A stretch of 14,270 bases of DNA, taken from Nitrospirota bacterium. GTDB lineage: Bacteria; Nitrospirota; Nitrospiria; Nitrospirales; Nitrospiraceae. Positions 1 through 6,763 of this stretch are shown here, piece by piece (position 1 is the first letter of the stretch; every line of letters starts with the position of its first letter). The stretch spans positions 1 to 14,270 of the forward strand of contig JACRQB010000028.1 of NCBI GenBank assembly GCA_016222925.1, given 5' to 3'. The position numbers and the translations under genes were made by a program. The notes beneath the pieces are model-generated. The model searched no databases. It was not told the DNA's origin and was given only the letters and a program-made list of their open reading frames with translations.

Positions 1-166
1 TGTCGCGATTATTCTCTTGATTCTGGAAGGGACAGGACTGGCCGAACTTGGCAATCTGCACCTGGCCGGTATCGTCACATTGTATTTATCGTTGGTACTT
101 GGCTACATCTCCGGTGGTCAGTATGTGTGGAGCTTTTGGAAGCAGGTCGTCGCGAAGGGACTGTAG
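1..166 (+). CDS. pgsA: C-terminal end of probable CDP-diacylglycerol-glycerol-3-phosphate phosphatidyltransferase
   Basis: The window opens inside a reading frame whose codons begin at position 2 and end with TAG at 164-166. About 54 residues are visible. They form one or two hydrophobic segments (VAIILLILEG early, then GIVTLYLSLVLGYISGG) followed by a short basic tail ending FWKQVVAKGL. A membrane tail of this kind is typical of CDP-alcohol phosphatidyltransferases such as PgsA, which makes phosphatidylglycerol phosphate at the inner membrane. The CDP-alcohol motif would lie upstream of the window, so the family call rests on the tail and on plsY, another phospholipid-synthesis gene, two genes downstream. 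Another small polytopic membrane protein remains possible. Confidence 0.55.
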   Translation, partial: VAIILLILEGTGLAELGNLHLAGIVTLYLSLVLGYISGGQYVWSFWKQVVAKGL

Positions 167-167
167 T

Positions 168-291
168 CAGGATGTTGAAACGAGACCCCAGCTTCGTTCT
201 CGCATCGTTCAGACCCTCAACATACCCCAGAGGGTATGCCTCTGCCCTTCACTCGCTGCGGCCTCGCTGGATGTCTCGTTTGAACATCCTG
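168..291. repeat. 124-bp palindromic intergenic element
   Basis: The ends are inverted repeats, 168-186 (caggatgttgaaacgagac) and 273-291 (gtctcgtttgaacatcctg), matching at 18 of 19 positions. Inside, 221-238 is a perfect hairpin with a 7-bp stem (cataccc/gggtatg) and a 4-base loop. Read on the minus strand, the interior contains gccgcagcgagtgaa. From memory this resembles a repeated intergenic palindrome common in Nitrospira genomes; that comparison was not run. The element sits just after the pgsA-like stop codon. It could act as a transcript-end structure or be a small non-autonomous mobile element (MITE/REP-like). No run of T follows the hairpin, so it is not called a classical terminator. 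Confidence 0.6.
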
Positions 292-360
292 TAGTACCTT
301 GGATTGGACTCCTCCAGCAACTCTCTTTTCAGCACTGACCCTCACTAGGACGAACCTGAC

Positions 361-1233
361 ATGGGTTTGAAATGCCGGGCCGTCTGCCGAGCGCCACTCT
401 CGCTGCTGGTCGTTGGCTGTACCAGTCTCTTGTTCCTTGTTACAGCCTGTACCGAGAACGGAACGCCTCCTCAATTAGAAGCTTACGCCTATTCAAGTGC
501 TCCCTCGGCAATCCGGTGTGAAGCCGGCTCACGTCCAGGTCTGGCAGGGGCAACGGATGGAAAAGTCTCCGCTGACGGCATTCGGTACATGGTCCGCACA
601 CCGGCCAACTACGACGCTACATTTGCGCATCCCTTATTGATGGTCTATGCACCGGCCGGTCAGAGTCGATGGGGAACGGAGCGGTTTATGGGGCTTACGA
701 CCATGGCGACGGCGGCGGGATTCGTTGTGTCCTATGCCGATCACAAGCAGTTGAATATTCCGACTGTCGAGCAGCTTGGAACGATTCCTGGCCTGGTTGC
801 GAAAGAATGGTGCATCGACGAGAAGCGGGTCTTTGCGACCGGCCATTCCGACGGAGGGACTGCATCGTTGGCCCTGGCGGTGCTTGAGAAGACCAGGAAG
901 ATCCCGGCAGCGGTCGCACCGAGTGCGGCAGGATGGACTGGGAAGGATCTCGAGTCGTTTCAATGCCCAGATCCCATCCCGATCATGATCATGCACAGCA
1001 AGAACGACAGTCTGTTTCCCGGTTGGGGAGCCCAGACAGCGACTTGGTGGGGGGCTTGTAACCATTGTGATGTCACTAAGACGAAGAACGTTGAGGGTGG
1101 GTGTCTTGCCTATCAAGGTTGTGCAACGAATGGCCCAACATTATATTGCGAGGGAACCGGTAGTCATCGCGACTGGCCGAACCTGAATCAAGTGATGCTA
1201 GAGTTCTTTACGCATCCGGAGAAGTTTCAGTAA
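361..1233 (+). CDS. Lipoprotein esterase of the PHB-depolymerase/LpqC alpha/beta-hydrolase family
   Basis: A 290-residue protein with a hydrophobic leader and a lipobox (LVTAC, Cys30), so it is probably anchored by lipid and acts in the periplasm or outer envelope. The nucleophile elbow GHSDGG places the catalytic serine at 163. Asp216 in HSKNDSLFP and His269 in GSHRDWP complete a plausible triad in the order expected for polyhydroxybutyrate depolymerase, feruloyl esterase and LpqC proteins. Several cysteines (151, 202, 233, 236, 248, 254, 263) suggest disulfides, which fits export. The substrate cannot be read from the sequence; a short ester or polyester is the family expectation. An AGGAC lies just upstream of the ATG. 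It is followed after 36 bases by plsY and may share its transcript. Confidence 0.8.
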   Translation: MGLKCRAVCRAPLSLLVVGCTSLLFLVTACTENGTPPQLEAYAYSSAPSAIRCEAGSRPGLAGATDGKVSADGIRYMVRTPANYDATFAHPLLMVYAPAGQSRWGTERFMGLTTMATAAGFVVSYADHKQLNIPTVEQLGTIPGLVAKEWCIDEKRVFATGHSDGGTASLALAVLEKTRKIPAAVAPSAAGWTGKDLESFQCPDPIPIMIMHSKNDSLFPGWGAQTATWWGACNHCDVTKTKNVEGGCLAYQGCATNGPTLYCEGTGSHRDWPNLNQVMLEFFTHPEKFQ

Positions 1234-1269
1234 CCGACTATTGAGATAGTGATAGCGCTGAGAGATTGA

Positions 1270-1878
1270 ATGGAACAGGTAGGACTGATCATCGGGCTTG
1301 TAGTCTTCGGCTATCTGCTCGGTGCGGTTCCGTTCGGCGTCGTCATCTCGAAGGCCATGGGACTGCCCGATCCGCGTACCGTGGGCAGCAAGAACGTCGG
1401 CTTTACGAACGTGCTGCGCGTGTCTGGGAAGATACCAGGCATTCTGACGCTCATCGGCGATATGGGTAAAGGGTGGGTGATGGGCTTTGCGGCAATGTGG
1501 CTTCTCGAAACAGAGTGGGCCATTCTGGCCGTGGCGCTTGCCCCGTTTCTTGGGCATCTCTATTCGCCGTTTCTCGGATTCAAGGGTGGTAAGGGTGTCG
1601 CGACAGCACTCGGCTCTGTTCTTGGCGTCTCGCCGTCGATTGGGCTGGTTCTCCTTCTGGCGTGGATCAGTGCGGTTGCCATCTGGCGCTACTCGTCCGG
1701 TGGCGCACTGACGGCCTTTGGACTCTTTCCTATTATTGCTGCGCTGATCCATCCGTCAACGCCGTTCATGCTCTTCTCATTCGCCGTGAGCGGGTTGATT
1801 GCGATCAAGCACAAGGGGAATATTGAACGGTTGTGGATGGGGACGGAGAGTAAGATGGGACAAGGCCGGCCCGGTTGA
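1270..1878 (+). CDS. plsY: Acyl-phosphate:glycerol-3-phosphate acyltransferase
   Basis: PlsY transfers an acyl group from acyl-phosphate to glycerol-3-phosphate, giving lysophosphatidic acid at the inner membrane. The 202-residue length is normal. All three family motifs are visible: GSKNVGFTNVLR at 39-50 (a variant of the usual GSGNxGATNxLR), GHLYSPFLGFKGGKGVAT at 95-112, and HKGNIERLWMGTESK at 181-195. Hydrophobic segments near 5-25, 55-75, 85-100, 115-140 and 145-178 fit the multi-pass topology. The start at 1270 gives the usual short N-terminus before the first membrane segment; the ribosome site is weak (GAGAG). Together with the pgsA-like fragment upstream it suggests a phospholipid-synthesis neighbourhood. 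Confidence 0.95.
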   Translation: MEQVGLIIGLVVFGYLLGAVPFGVVISKAMGLPDPRTVGSKNVGFTNVLRVSGKIPGILTLIGDMGKGWVMGFAAMWLLETEWAILAVALAPFLGHLYSPFLGFKGGKGVATALGSVLGVSPSIGLVLLLAWISAVAIWRYSSGGALTAFGLFPIIAALIHPSTPFMLFSFAVSGLIAIKHKGNIERLWMGTESKMGQGRPG

Positions 1879-2032
1879 TCCAGGTGCTCGCGGAACCCCC
1901 ACGTCTGTCTATCTTATTTCGCTGGAGGAAAGCGACGTGGTCGTTCCATGCGCGCAGTTCTGGATTCAACGAGGCCGCCCTTGTGAAGAGAGGGTTTGCG
2001 AAGGATTTGAAGGAATTTGTATCGGCGAGTTT

Positions 2033-2947
2033 TTATATACGGGAGAAGCTAACAGCGGGAAACGTAGATCCAGCTATTGAATGAAGAGTGACTCGTTGCC
2101 AGCCTTCAGCATGAATGATGCTCCTTCGTGCTAGATCTAGCAAAGGATAAGCGTTATCGATAATCTCTCCATTATCACCTATGTTCATAACAATGCCCAT
2201 CAGTGGCCAAAGCGACATTCCATAAGAAAGATGGTCGTTGAAGGTCCCTTCCAGCTGATTCATCCCATAACAAACAATCCCGCAGAGCCTACCTGAGTCA
2301 TTGAATATGGGGCCTCCGCTCATACCGCCTGGCATCTTGCAGTTAACCCGGAAGCACGGATAATTGAGATTAACAGTGTCACGACTGTGCTCGTGGACTT
2401 CGATAACCTCCCCTACTGAAGCTGACGGTTTGCCTTCCAGCTCAATGTGTCGAGTCCCATCGGAGTCGATAACCACCTTGGGTTTTCTGCGCTCGTATCC
2501 GAATGCTACAACACGTTCACCGACGTGTGGAGGGGCAATAGACATTCCAACGCACGTAGGTAGGTGTTGTTGAGTGGCGATATCATTGTATGCGCGAGTA
2601 TGAAAGACGGCTAAGTCTGCACATGGCGAAAGCCAACAACGGTCTACCTCCCAGATTGAGTACTGAGGCCCTGGCTCAACATGGACAGCCCAAAACGAGA
2701 AGTTAGCTGTTCCGTTTTTGTGTCCGAATGTTTGGAGGTAGTCTTCAATAACGTGCTTTGCTGTGACATAGAGGTTCTTGGCAATCCTGATGGAAGAACC
2801 AAGTTCGTGGATTTCATTTGGTTCGTAGGGATTTGCTACAAGTCTTGCGGAGACACTCGCAGCAGCGGTGTCTCCTTCTAGATAGCGAAACTCTGGCGTG
2901 GTAGGCATTGTGGAAAGACTTGTATCTTGGAAATACAATGTTGACAT
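2033..2947 (-). CDS. Trypsin-like serine protease without signal peptide
   Basis: A 304-residue protein with the chymotrypsin-fold (S1/HtrA-like) triad: His65 in VTAKHVIED, Asp111 in CADLAVF and Ser210 in GGMSGGPIFN, with the spacing usual for these proteases. There is no signal peptide, membrane segment or PDZ domain, so it looks cytosolic or activated by an unseen partner. The hydrophobic GIVCYGMN after the serine matches the strand that lines the substrate pocket. It is alone on its strand, with no obvious co-transcribed gene. Stand-alone cytosolic trypsin-like proteins of this type often occur in accessory or defence regions, but nothing here proves such a role. The ATG at 2947 is taken as the start; the Met at residue 14 is an alternative. 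Confidence 0.8.
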   Translation of the reverse strand: MSTLYFQDTSLSTMPTTPEFRYLEGDTAAASVSARLVANPYEPNEIHELGSSIRIAKNLYVTAKHVIEDYLQTFGHKNGTANFSFWAVHVEPGPQYSIWEVDRCWLSPCADLAVFHTRAYNDIATQQHLPTCVGMSIAPPHVGERVVAFGYERRKPKVVIDSDGTRHIELEGKPSASVGEVIEVHEHSRDTVNLNYPCFRVNCKMPGGMSGGPIFNDSGRLCGIVCYGMNQLEGTFNDHLSYGMSLWPLMGIVMNIGDNGEIIDNAYPLLDLARRSIIHAEGWQRVTLHSIAGSTFPAVSFSRI

Positions 2948-3388
2948 TCTACTTTTTCCTGAGAGTAATTTGAAGCTCGTGGAAGGTTTGGCGTATGGGG
3001 TTGGATAAAAACTGCGGTGAATAGAAAGCTACTGAGCAACGATGCTGACTTGTGCAGAATTCCCGAGCTGCGTGTGCAGTCTTCTCAGGTCAATCCGAAG
3101 GTGCGTATGTCGGCCACGCCAATCCTGGCTACGACATCGCGGATGGTCGGGAGATTGGTGTGAGTCGAATTCTCTATAACGCAGAATCTGCCCAGGCTAC
3201 CGGGTGCTCCCAGGCAGATTCATGTTGCGGCTTTAACGTCAGGCGAGGTTAAAAGTGCAAGTTTAAACCAACGGTCACGAGTCGTGAAATTAGGGTCAGA
3301 GTGCTATTTGAGAAGTGGCTCACATCCACTTGGATGTCAGCGAACACAATACATGCTACCCCAATCCTACACACGCAACCTGCGTCCC
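2948..3388. other. 440-bp stretch without a recognisable gene
   Basis: No convincing coding region is present on either strand; the one open frame (3052-3252) has no recognisable protein character. The stretch holds a 9-bp perfect inverted repeat (gaatctgcc at 3184-3192 and ggcagattc at 3213-3221), a small hairpin with a 6-bp stem at 3322-3337 (acatcc/ggatgt), and one of two related short repeats at 3287-3309, listed separately. The upstream region of the minus-strand protease lies at its left end, but no promoter could be picked out. It looks like decayed DNA between accessory modules. Confidence 0.5.
3287..3309 (+). repeat. Short direct repeat, copy A
   Basis: The sequence aaattagggtcagagtgc followed by tattt matches 4964-4986 at 21 of 23 positions in the same orientation. 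The two copies lie about 1.7 kb apart and bracket the BrnT toxin-antitoxin pair together with the partial operon copy. They may be insertion or recombination scars. I associate GGGGTCAGA-type strings with debris around small transposase-linked repeats, but only from memory. Confidence 0.5.
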
Positions 3389-3649
3389 CTAAGCAGCGGT
3401 GCGTTTGCGGACCGTCCGGCTTGAGCGAGTACGTAGCCTCGAGGATTGTGCCACTTTGAGGAGGGAGCGCAATGCATCGTTCACTGCTTGCGAATCGTGG
3501 AAGGCTTTGGCGACATCAGGCTCAAGGACAACGACATTCGCTCCCTCACTTATAAGGCGTCGGTAATATTTCCCCCGAACGGCCTTCGAATAGTCGAAGG
3601 TGTATTCGGGGCGGAGATCATCGCTGGAAACTTCGTGTTTACGTTTCAT
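3389..3649 (-). CDS. Putative antitoxin partner of the BrnT-like toxin
   Basis: An 86-residue basic protein (starting MKRKHEVSSDDL) encoded directly after the toxin gene, which it overlaps by 11 bases. That order, toxin first, is usual for BrnT modules. The ATG at 3649 is chosen because GAGAGGAAG lies a few bases upstream; a GTG at 3664 is in frame but lacks a ribosome site. The central part (VVVLEPDVAKAFHDSQAVNDALRSLL, 39-64) resembles a weak ribbon-helix-helix region, where DNA-binding antitoxins carry a strand and two helices, followed by an Arg-rich tail. The sequence is not typical BrnA, so the gene name is withheld. Such antitoxins usually bind the toxin and repress their own promoter. 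Confidence 0.65.
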   Translation of the reverse strand: MKRKHEVSSDDLRPEYTFDYSKAVRGKYYRRLISEGANVVVLEPDVAKAFHDSQAVNDALRSLLKVAQSSRLRTRSSRTVRKRTAA

Positions 3650-3908
3650 GTCGCTTCCTCTCACGTCGTGTCGCCGGGCGTGCGCTGATAATTCGTACGG
3701 CCCTGCCGCGTTCAGTATGTGAAACGACTAATAGCTTTCCGTCTGCGGAATAGCCAACCGTGATAAACCTTCGTTCCCCGACTGAGTGATTGGGGTCATC
3801 AAAGGTGGCCGACAACGCATCATAGAACACGGTGGTGGCTTCGTCAAAGGACATCCCATGTTTCCGATGGTTCCGCTTGGCCTTTCCACGATCCCACTCA
3901 AATTGCAT
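3639..3908 (-). CDS. brnT: BrnT-family ribonuclease toxin
   Basis: An 89-residue protein with the BrnT layout: the N-terminal FEWDRGKAKRNHRKHGMSF (3-21), an acidic stretch FDDPNHSVGERRF (36-48), the strand pair ITVGYSADGKLLVVSHTER, and the terminal RIISARPATRRERKRHE (72-88). BrnT toxins are RelE-fold ribonucleases that block translation when free of antitoxin. Length and motif order are normal, so the toxin looks intact. The antitoxin gene overlaps its end. The pair sits in the accessory part of the window between two related short repeats, which fits a small horizontally acquired stabilising module. Confidence 0.88.
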   Translation of the reverse strand: MQFEWDRGKAKRNHRKHGMSFDEATTVFYDALSATFDDPNHSVGERRFITVGYSADGKLLVVSHTERGRAVRIISARPATRRERKRHET

Positions 3909-4079
3909 TCAGCCGTTCCACATCAGCAGGCACTACTTGACGGCTACCATCGAATATATTGACCGGCAGAATAGCTTAGCAGCCTACAAGGGCCGAGACT
4001 TGCGCAGGATTGTTGCGCAGGTTCCATTACTTGTCAACGTGCTCCGATGTAATACGTCGAATCCACGAAGCCGTTTTCA

Positions 4080-4108
4080 TTGACTCTCTTCTACCCCCTT
4101 CATATAAT
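4080..4108 (+). promoter_or_regulatory. Near-consensus sigma70 promoter, copy 1
   Basis: TTGACT at 4080-4085 and TATAAT at 4103-4108 are separated by exactly 17 bases. Transcription should start near 4115 and run into the small lipoprotein gene at 4147. The promoter is a close copy of the one at 6764-6792, including the cccccttca before the -10 box. The conserved stretch continues through the ATG (ctgcacttatgcga), so the promoter and start codon were duplicated together. Confidence 0.8.
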
Positions 4109-4146
4109 GCGACCCGTTCTCGGTTTGCCTTATCCGACCTGCACTT

Positions 4147-4365
4147 ATGCGAATGTCTTCTTTTCTTATCTGGCTTTTCACGCTTGGCTCTGTGGCACTT
4201 GCCGGCTGCTCGTCGAAGCAGTTGTACCAGACCGGTCAGGCCTGGCAGGAACACGAATGTTTTAGGAACGATGACATACAGGCGCGAAATCGTTGCCTGT
4301 CAAACGCATCTGTCTCGTATGAACAATACAAGCGAGATGTAGAGTCTGGCTCTGTGCCCAAGTAG
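4147..4365 (+). CDS. Small lipoprotein, unknown function
   Basis: A 72-residue protein with a signal sequence and lipobox (ALAGC, Cys21), then a short hydrophilic domain with two cysteines (39 and 50) that could pair. The mature part of about 52 residues is predicted to sit in the envelope. I do not recognise the family. The promoter and ATG directly upstream are homologous to those before the 123-aa gene at 6832, so this gene occupies the first position of the duplicated operon head. A second ATG two codons later (4153) is equally possible. There is no clear ribosome site. Confidence 0.65.
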   Translation: MRMSSFLIWLFTLGSVALAGCSSKQLYQTGQAWQEHECFRNDDIQARNRCLSNASVSYEQYKRDVESGSVPK

Positions 4366-4422
4366 TGACTAGCCATGGGGATCAGTCGTTAAGTTGCCAA
4401 TTGCCCAGTTTTGTCTGCACGC

Positions 4423-4794
4423 ATGCGATCACTTTTCAATGAAACGATGGCAGAGAAGCTGGCAAAAGTGCGAGCCGGTCTACGTCATGCCTTTGCAGTT
4501 GAGCCTGAAGATCAGCCTCTCACGATAGAGGATATGCAGTTGCTGGAACGTATCGCCGAGGTGATCGTGAAGCGTCGGATGGCAGCGCCGGCGACGATGT
4601 TCTTGGAATCGATGGGCCCGATGAATTTTCTGGGCAGTCAGGCCCTGCATTTCATCACGCCGATCATTGATTGCGTGTTGAGTACCAACGAAGTTGAGCA
4701 GGTCGCGCGATTGCTCGAGCGCCGGGATACAGTGACTCGTCTGATTGCCATCATTGAAGCCAAGTCTGCTCCACAGGGAGCTACGGCTCAATGA
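4423..4794 (+). CDS. Paralogue of the 123-aa operon-head protein
   Basis: A 123-residue, mainly helical, soluble protein matching the product of 6832-7203 at 108 of 123 positions. Fourteen of the fifteen differences fall in residues 6-52 and only one (N89) after that. ATG 4423 is chosen over the upstream TTG because it aligns with the start of the other copy. Conserved features include LLERIAE, MAAPATMFLESMGP and a hydrophobic stretch SQALHFITPIIDCVL. Family and function are not known to me. It overlaps the ATG of the mutL stub by ATGA, as the intact pair does. The reading frame is whole, but its downstream partner is destroyed, so it may be a leftover. Confidence 0.75.
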   Translation: MRSLFNETMAEKLAKVRAGLRHAFAVEPEDQPLTIEDMQLLERIAEVIVKRRMAAPATMFLESMGPMNFLGSQALHFITPIIDCVLSTNEVEQVARLLERRDTVTRLIAIIEAKSAPQGATAQ

Positions 4795-4830
4795 CGGCTT
4801 CTGCCTCCAGCCCTCCCAAGATCGATCGTC
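4636..4830 (+). repeat. 195-bp near-identical duplicated block, copy 1
   Basis: The block matches 7045-7239 with a single difference (C at 4689, A at 7098). It covers the last 159 bases of the 123-aa gene and the first 13 codons of mutL. Sequence before 4636 is clearly diverged between the copies, and sequence after 4830 is unrelated at the aligned positions. Such an abrupt change points to recent gene conversion, recent recombination or an assembly join. Confidence 0.95.
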
Positions 4831-4963
4831 AGCCATTCTCATCGAAAAAGTCGGCGACGAGTATCGGCAGACCTATCGCGGGGAAGCGCCGACGACGGTA
4901 GAGGCCCCGTTCGAAGATGTGACGCATGGCGTGCTGAATGCGATTGCTGAAATAAAAATTGAA
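4791..4963 (+). pseudogene. Frameshifted 5' stub of a MutL/GlmL-like gene
   Basis: The ATG overlaps the preceding stop (ATGA), and the first 13 codons equal those of the intact gene at 7200. After position 4830 this frame runs to a TAG after 36 codons. A second frame, starting around 4832, encodes AILIEKVGDEYRQTYRGEAP, then TTVEAPFEDVTHGVLNAIAE. That fits the canonical MutL N-terminus downstream of the first phosphate motif: a GxAPTTV segment, then the helix GVLNAIAEI also present in the long copy. The phosphate motif itself has been lost at the 4830 junction, with a frameshift. Homology stops near 4955, where a short repeat begins. The rest of the gene is absent. Confidence 0.8.
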
Positions 4964-4986
4964 AAATTGGGGTCAGAGTGCAATTT
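4964..4986 (+). repeat. Short direct repeat, copy B
   Basis: The sequence aaattggggtcagagtgc followed by aattt matches 3287-3309 at 21 of 23 positions. It lies exactly where homology of the truncated mutL stub to the intact gene ends, so it marks the breakpoint that removed the rest of that copy. The minus-strand PP-loop gene begins to its right. Confidence 0.5.
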
Positions 4987-5041
4987 CAAGAAAACCACTG
5001 CCTAATATCTTTGTGTCCGGTGGAGCAGTCGGCGAACGAGG

Positions 5042-6631
5042 TCAGTCCTTCGTTGACATGGTGAGGTGGCGTTTCTCCATGATCTGAGCATACTGTTTCG
5101 CTTGTCGATTGACACAAAAACACAACAGAGAACCACTCAGGTGAGACCACAGTCGTGTAAATTGAAATGTCGGCCGTCCTCTGAGTTGTCCCCTGAGTTT
5201 GGCAATCACGCCTTCGATGGAGTACACGATGTGGGAGCGGCGCTCCTTTCGCACCTTCAAGATCGAATTGAACCAACGAACCGCCGGCCACAGCCACGTG
5301 TGTGAGGGAGTCAATAGCCCTTGGGTTGCCAGATAGGCAAAGAACTCGCTTCGCAACGTTTTTCCATACGGGACTGACGGCTGTGGGAAAATCACAACGG
5401 ACGCGTATTTTGCCTGACCGAAGGCGTGCCGGGGAATGCCTGCTTCTTCAGCAAGGCGCCTGGGGATGGGACGATCGTAGGCGGTATTGATTCGCCACGG
5501 GCGCATTTCATCTGATTCAGTGATCGCAATAACCTCTGCCTTACGCCGGGCTCCCATGAAGGGCAAGGGGAGTTGTATAAATCCGAGATTCAGCCGGAGT
5601 TCGCCCATGCCATGTCCCCCGGGATCTCCGCGTCGAATGACACTATCAATACCGATCTTTTTCGCGCCTTGCGCATCCGGCCAGATGACATCGCCGTGAG
5701 TCCCTGTGAGCAAGAGCGTTGCCGTCCGTAAATGTTTCTTGATGTCTTTGAGGTTGGTATCCTGGCATTCATGGAGCACGCAATAATACAGCGGCTCATC
5801 GTCATACTCCTGGACGAACGAGCGTCGATCCAGGCGAATGCAGGGTAGACCGAAGAGGGCGCAAATCTCTCCCCCATCATCGTCCTCATGTTGTACGCCA
5901 GCGTCCTGATGCGCGAGATGTGTTGGAGCTTTGGCTTGGGAGATGGTCACCACCTGGTCGATGCCGTAGGGACTGCACAAGGCATTCACCGCTGTCGTAT
6001 CATATCCTTTTGACTGGGTAGACCAAATCTCCAGTGGTGTGGTCCGAGCGGAATCACGAGCATTCGCCGCAATCAACGCATAGTTGTCCCGTAGATAGTC
6101 CCGATACTCTTTGAACGACGGAAAAGGGGGTGGCTCACGCTTGTCTGATTCCGAGATGGCCTTGCTCGACACATCGAGGTTCCAATACATCACACGTTTC
6201 ACCTGCCCACGCCGCGTTGGAATGGTTCGCTCGTACTCCTCAATGCCCCGCAAGATGGAATTACAGATCCGAGGATACTCACGACAGTGCGGATCTAATG
6301 CATCGCCAATAGATGCGAGGAGAAGCGGCAAGGAGTTGGAGACTGTGACGTGGTCGCCCGCCCCGGCATAGAACAGGTAATCTACGGTGGCGGCGCTAGT
6401 TACGAAGCGCACGGAATCTTCAGCCACAATGCCGCCTGTACCAAACACACACTCCGTCGTCCCGAAGTCGCCGCGCTGAAACGACCCATTCCAGACCCCC
6501 TCTATCCAAAAGGTGGGGCGAACCTCAACTAGCGGGCCATGATCAAGCGTCACGAGGCCATGGCCTCGATCGACCACAGCGACCCAGGCAAGTTTCGGCA
6601 ACGAAGGATGCCTGTGAGCTATGAGTTGCAT
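5042..6631 (-). CDS. Asparagine-synthetase-like PP-loop protein
   Basis: A 529-residue protein with the layout of class-B asparagine synthetase relatives. Residues 40-110 resemble the strands of the glutaminase half (FWIEGVWNGSF, then VDYLFYAGAGDHVTVSNS), but no N-terminal Cys nucleophile is present. Residues 200-235 resemble the PP-loop (SKGYDTTA at 207-214, where the family has SGGxDSS). LLLTGTHGDVIWP (307-319) resembles the second nucleotide-binding strand. These proteins activate a carboxylate with ATP and transfer an amine, often on peptides or polysaccharides. Without a working glutaminase it would need free ammonia or another amine donor, or may be inactive. It lies opposite to and between the two copies of the operon head, probably as an insertion. 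The start is uncertain: no ribosome site precedes ATG 6631. Confidence 0.6.
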   Translation of the reverse strand: MQLIAHRHPSLPKLAWVAVVDRGHGLVTLDHGPLVEVRPTFWIEGVWNGSFQRGDFGTTECVFGTGGIVAEDSVRFVTSAATVDYLFYAGAGDHVTVSNSLPLLLASIGDALDPHCREYPRICNSILRGIEEYERTIPTRRGQVKRVMYWNLDVSSKAISESDKREPPPFPSFKEYRDYLRDNYALIAANARDSARTTPLEIWSTQSKGYDTTAVNALCSPYGIDQVVTISQAKAPTHLAHQDAGVQHEDDDGGEICALFGLPCIRLDRRSFVQEYDDEPLYYCVLHECQDTNLKDIKKHLRTATLLLTGTHGDVIWPDAQGAKKIGIDSVIRRGDPGGHGMGELRLNLGFIQLPLPFMGARRKAEVIAITESDEMRPWRINTAYDRPIPRRLAEEAGIPRHAFGQAKYASVVIFPQPSVPYGKTLRSEFFAYLATQGLLTPSHTWLWPAVRWFNSILKVRKERRSHIVYSIEGVIAKLRGQLRGRPTFQFTRLWSHLSGSLLCFCVNRQAKQYAQIMEKRHLTMSTKD

Positions 6632-6763
6632 CGGTTACAGGTGAGCTCTGGTGAGAATGATGCGGTTACGCCAAGCCATCCCAGACGTCCAGGGAAAATT
6701 GCTAGGGTTATGTTCTCACAAGAATGTGGAGCCTTGCAAGAAATTGTCATGATCACCATTGAA

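Noticed and set aside
1234..1262. A short hairpin (actat/atagt) after the esterase stop as a possible terminator
   Set aside because: The stem has only 5 bp and no T-run follows.
1875..2084. A 69-codon TTG-start frame overlapping the plsY stop, with a protein-like C-terminal half
   Set aside because: It starts on TTG without a ribosome site, overlaps the end of the convergent protease gene by about 50 bases, and matches no family I know. It may be a remnant but cannot be supported.
3052..3252. A 66-codon frame in the gene-poor stretch
   Set aside because: No ribosome site, no recognisable composition or motif, and it spans an inverted repeat.
4745..5005. An 86-codon open frame across the mutL stub
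   Set aside because: Its start lies inside the 123-aa gene in another frame. Its MutL-like part is explained by the frameshifted pseudogene and its tail is repeat sequence.
6732..6760. Weak similarity between the right flank of the PP-loop gene and the inverted sequence of repeat B, as possible ends of an insertion element
   Set aside because: Only a gaaattg core and scattered bases match, which could easily be chance.
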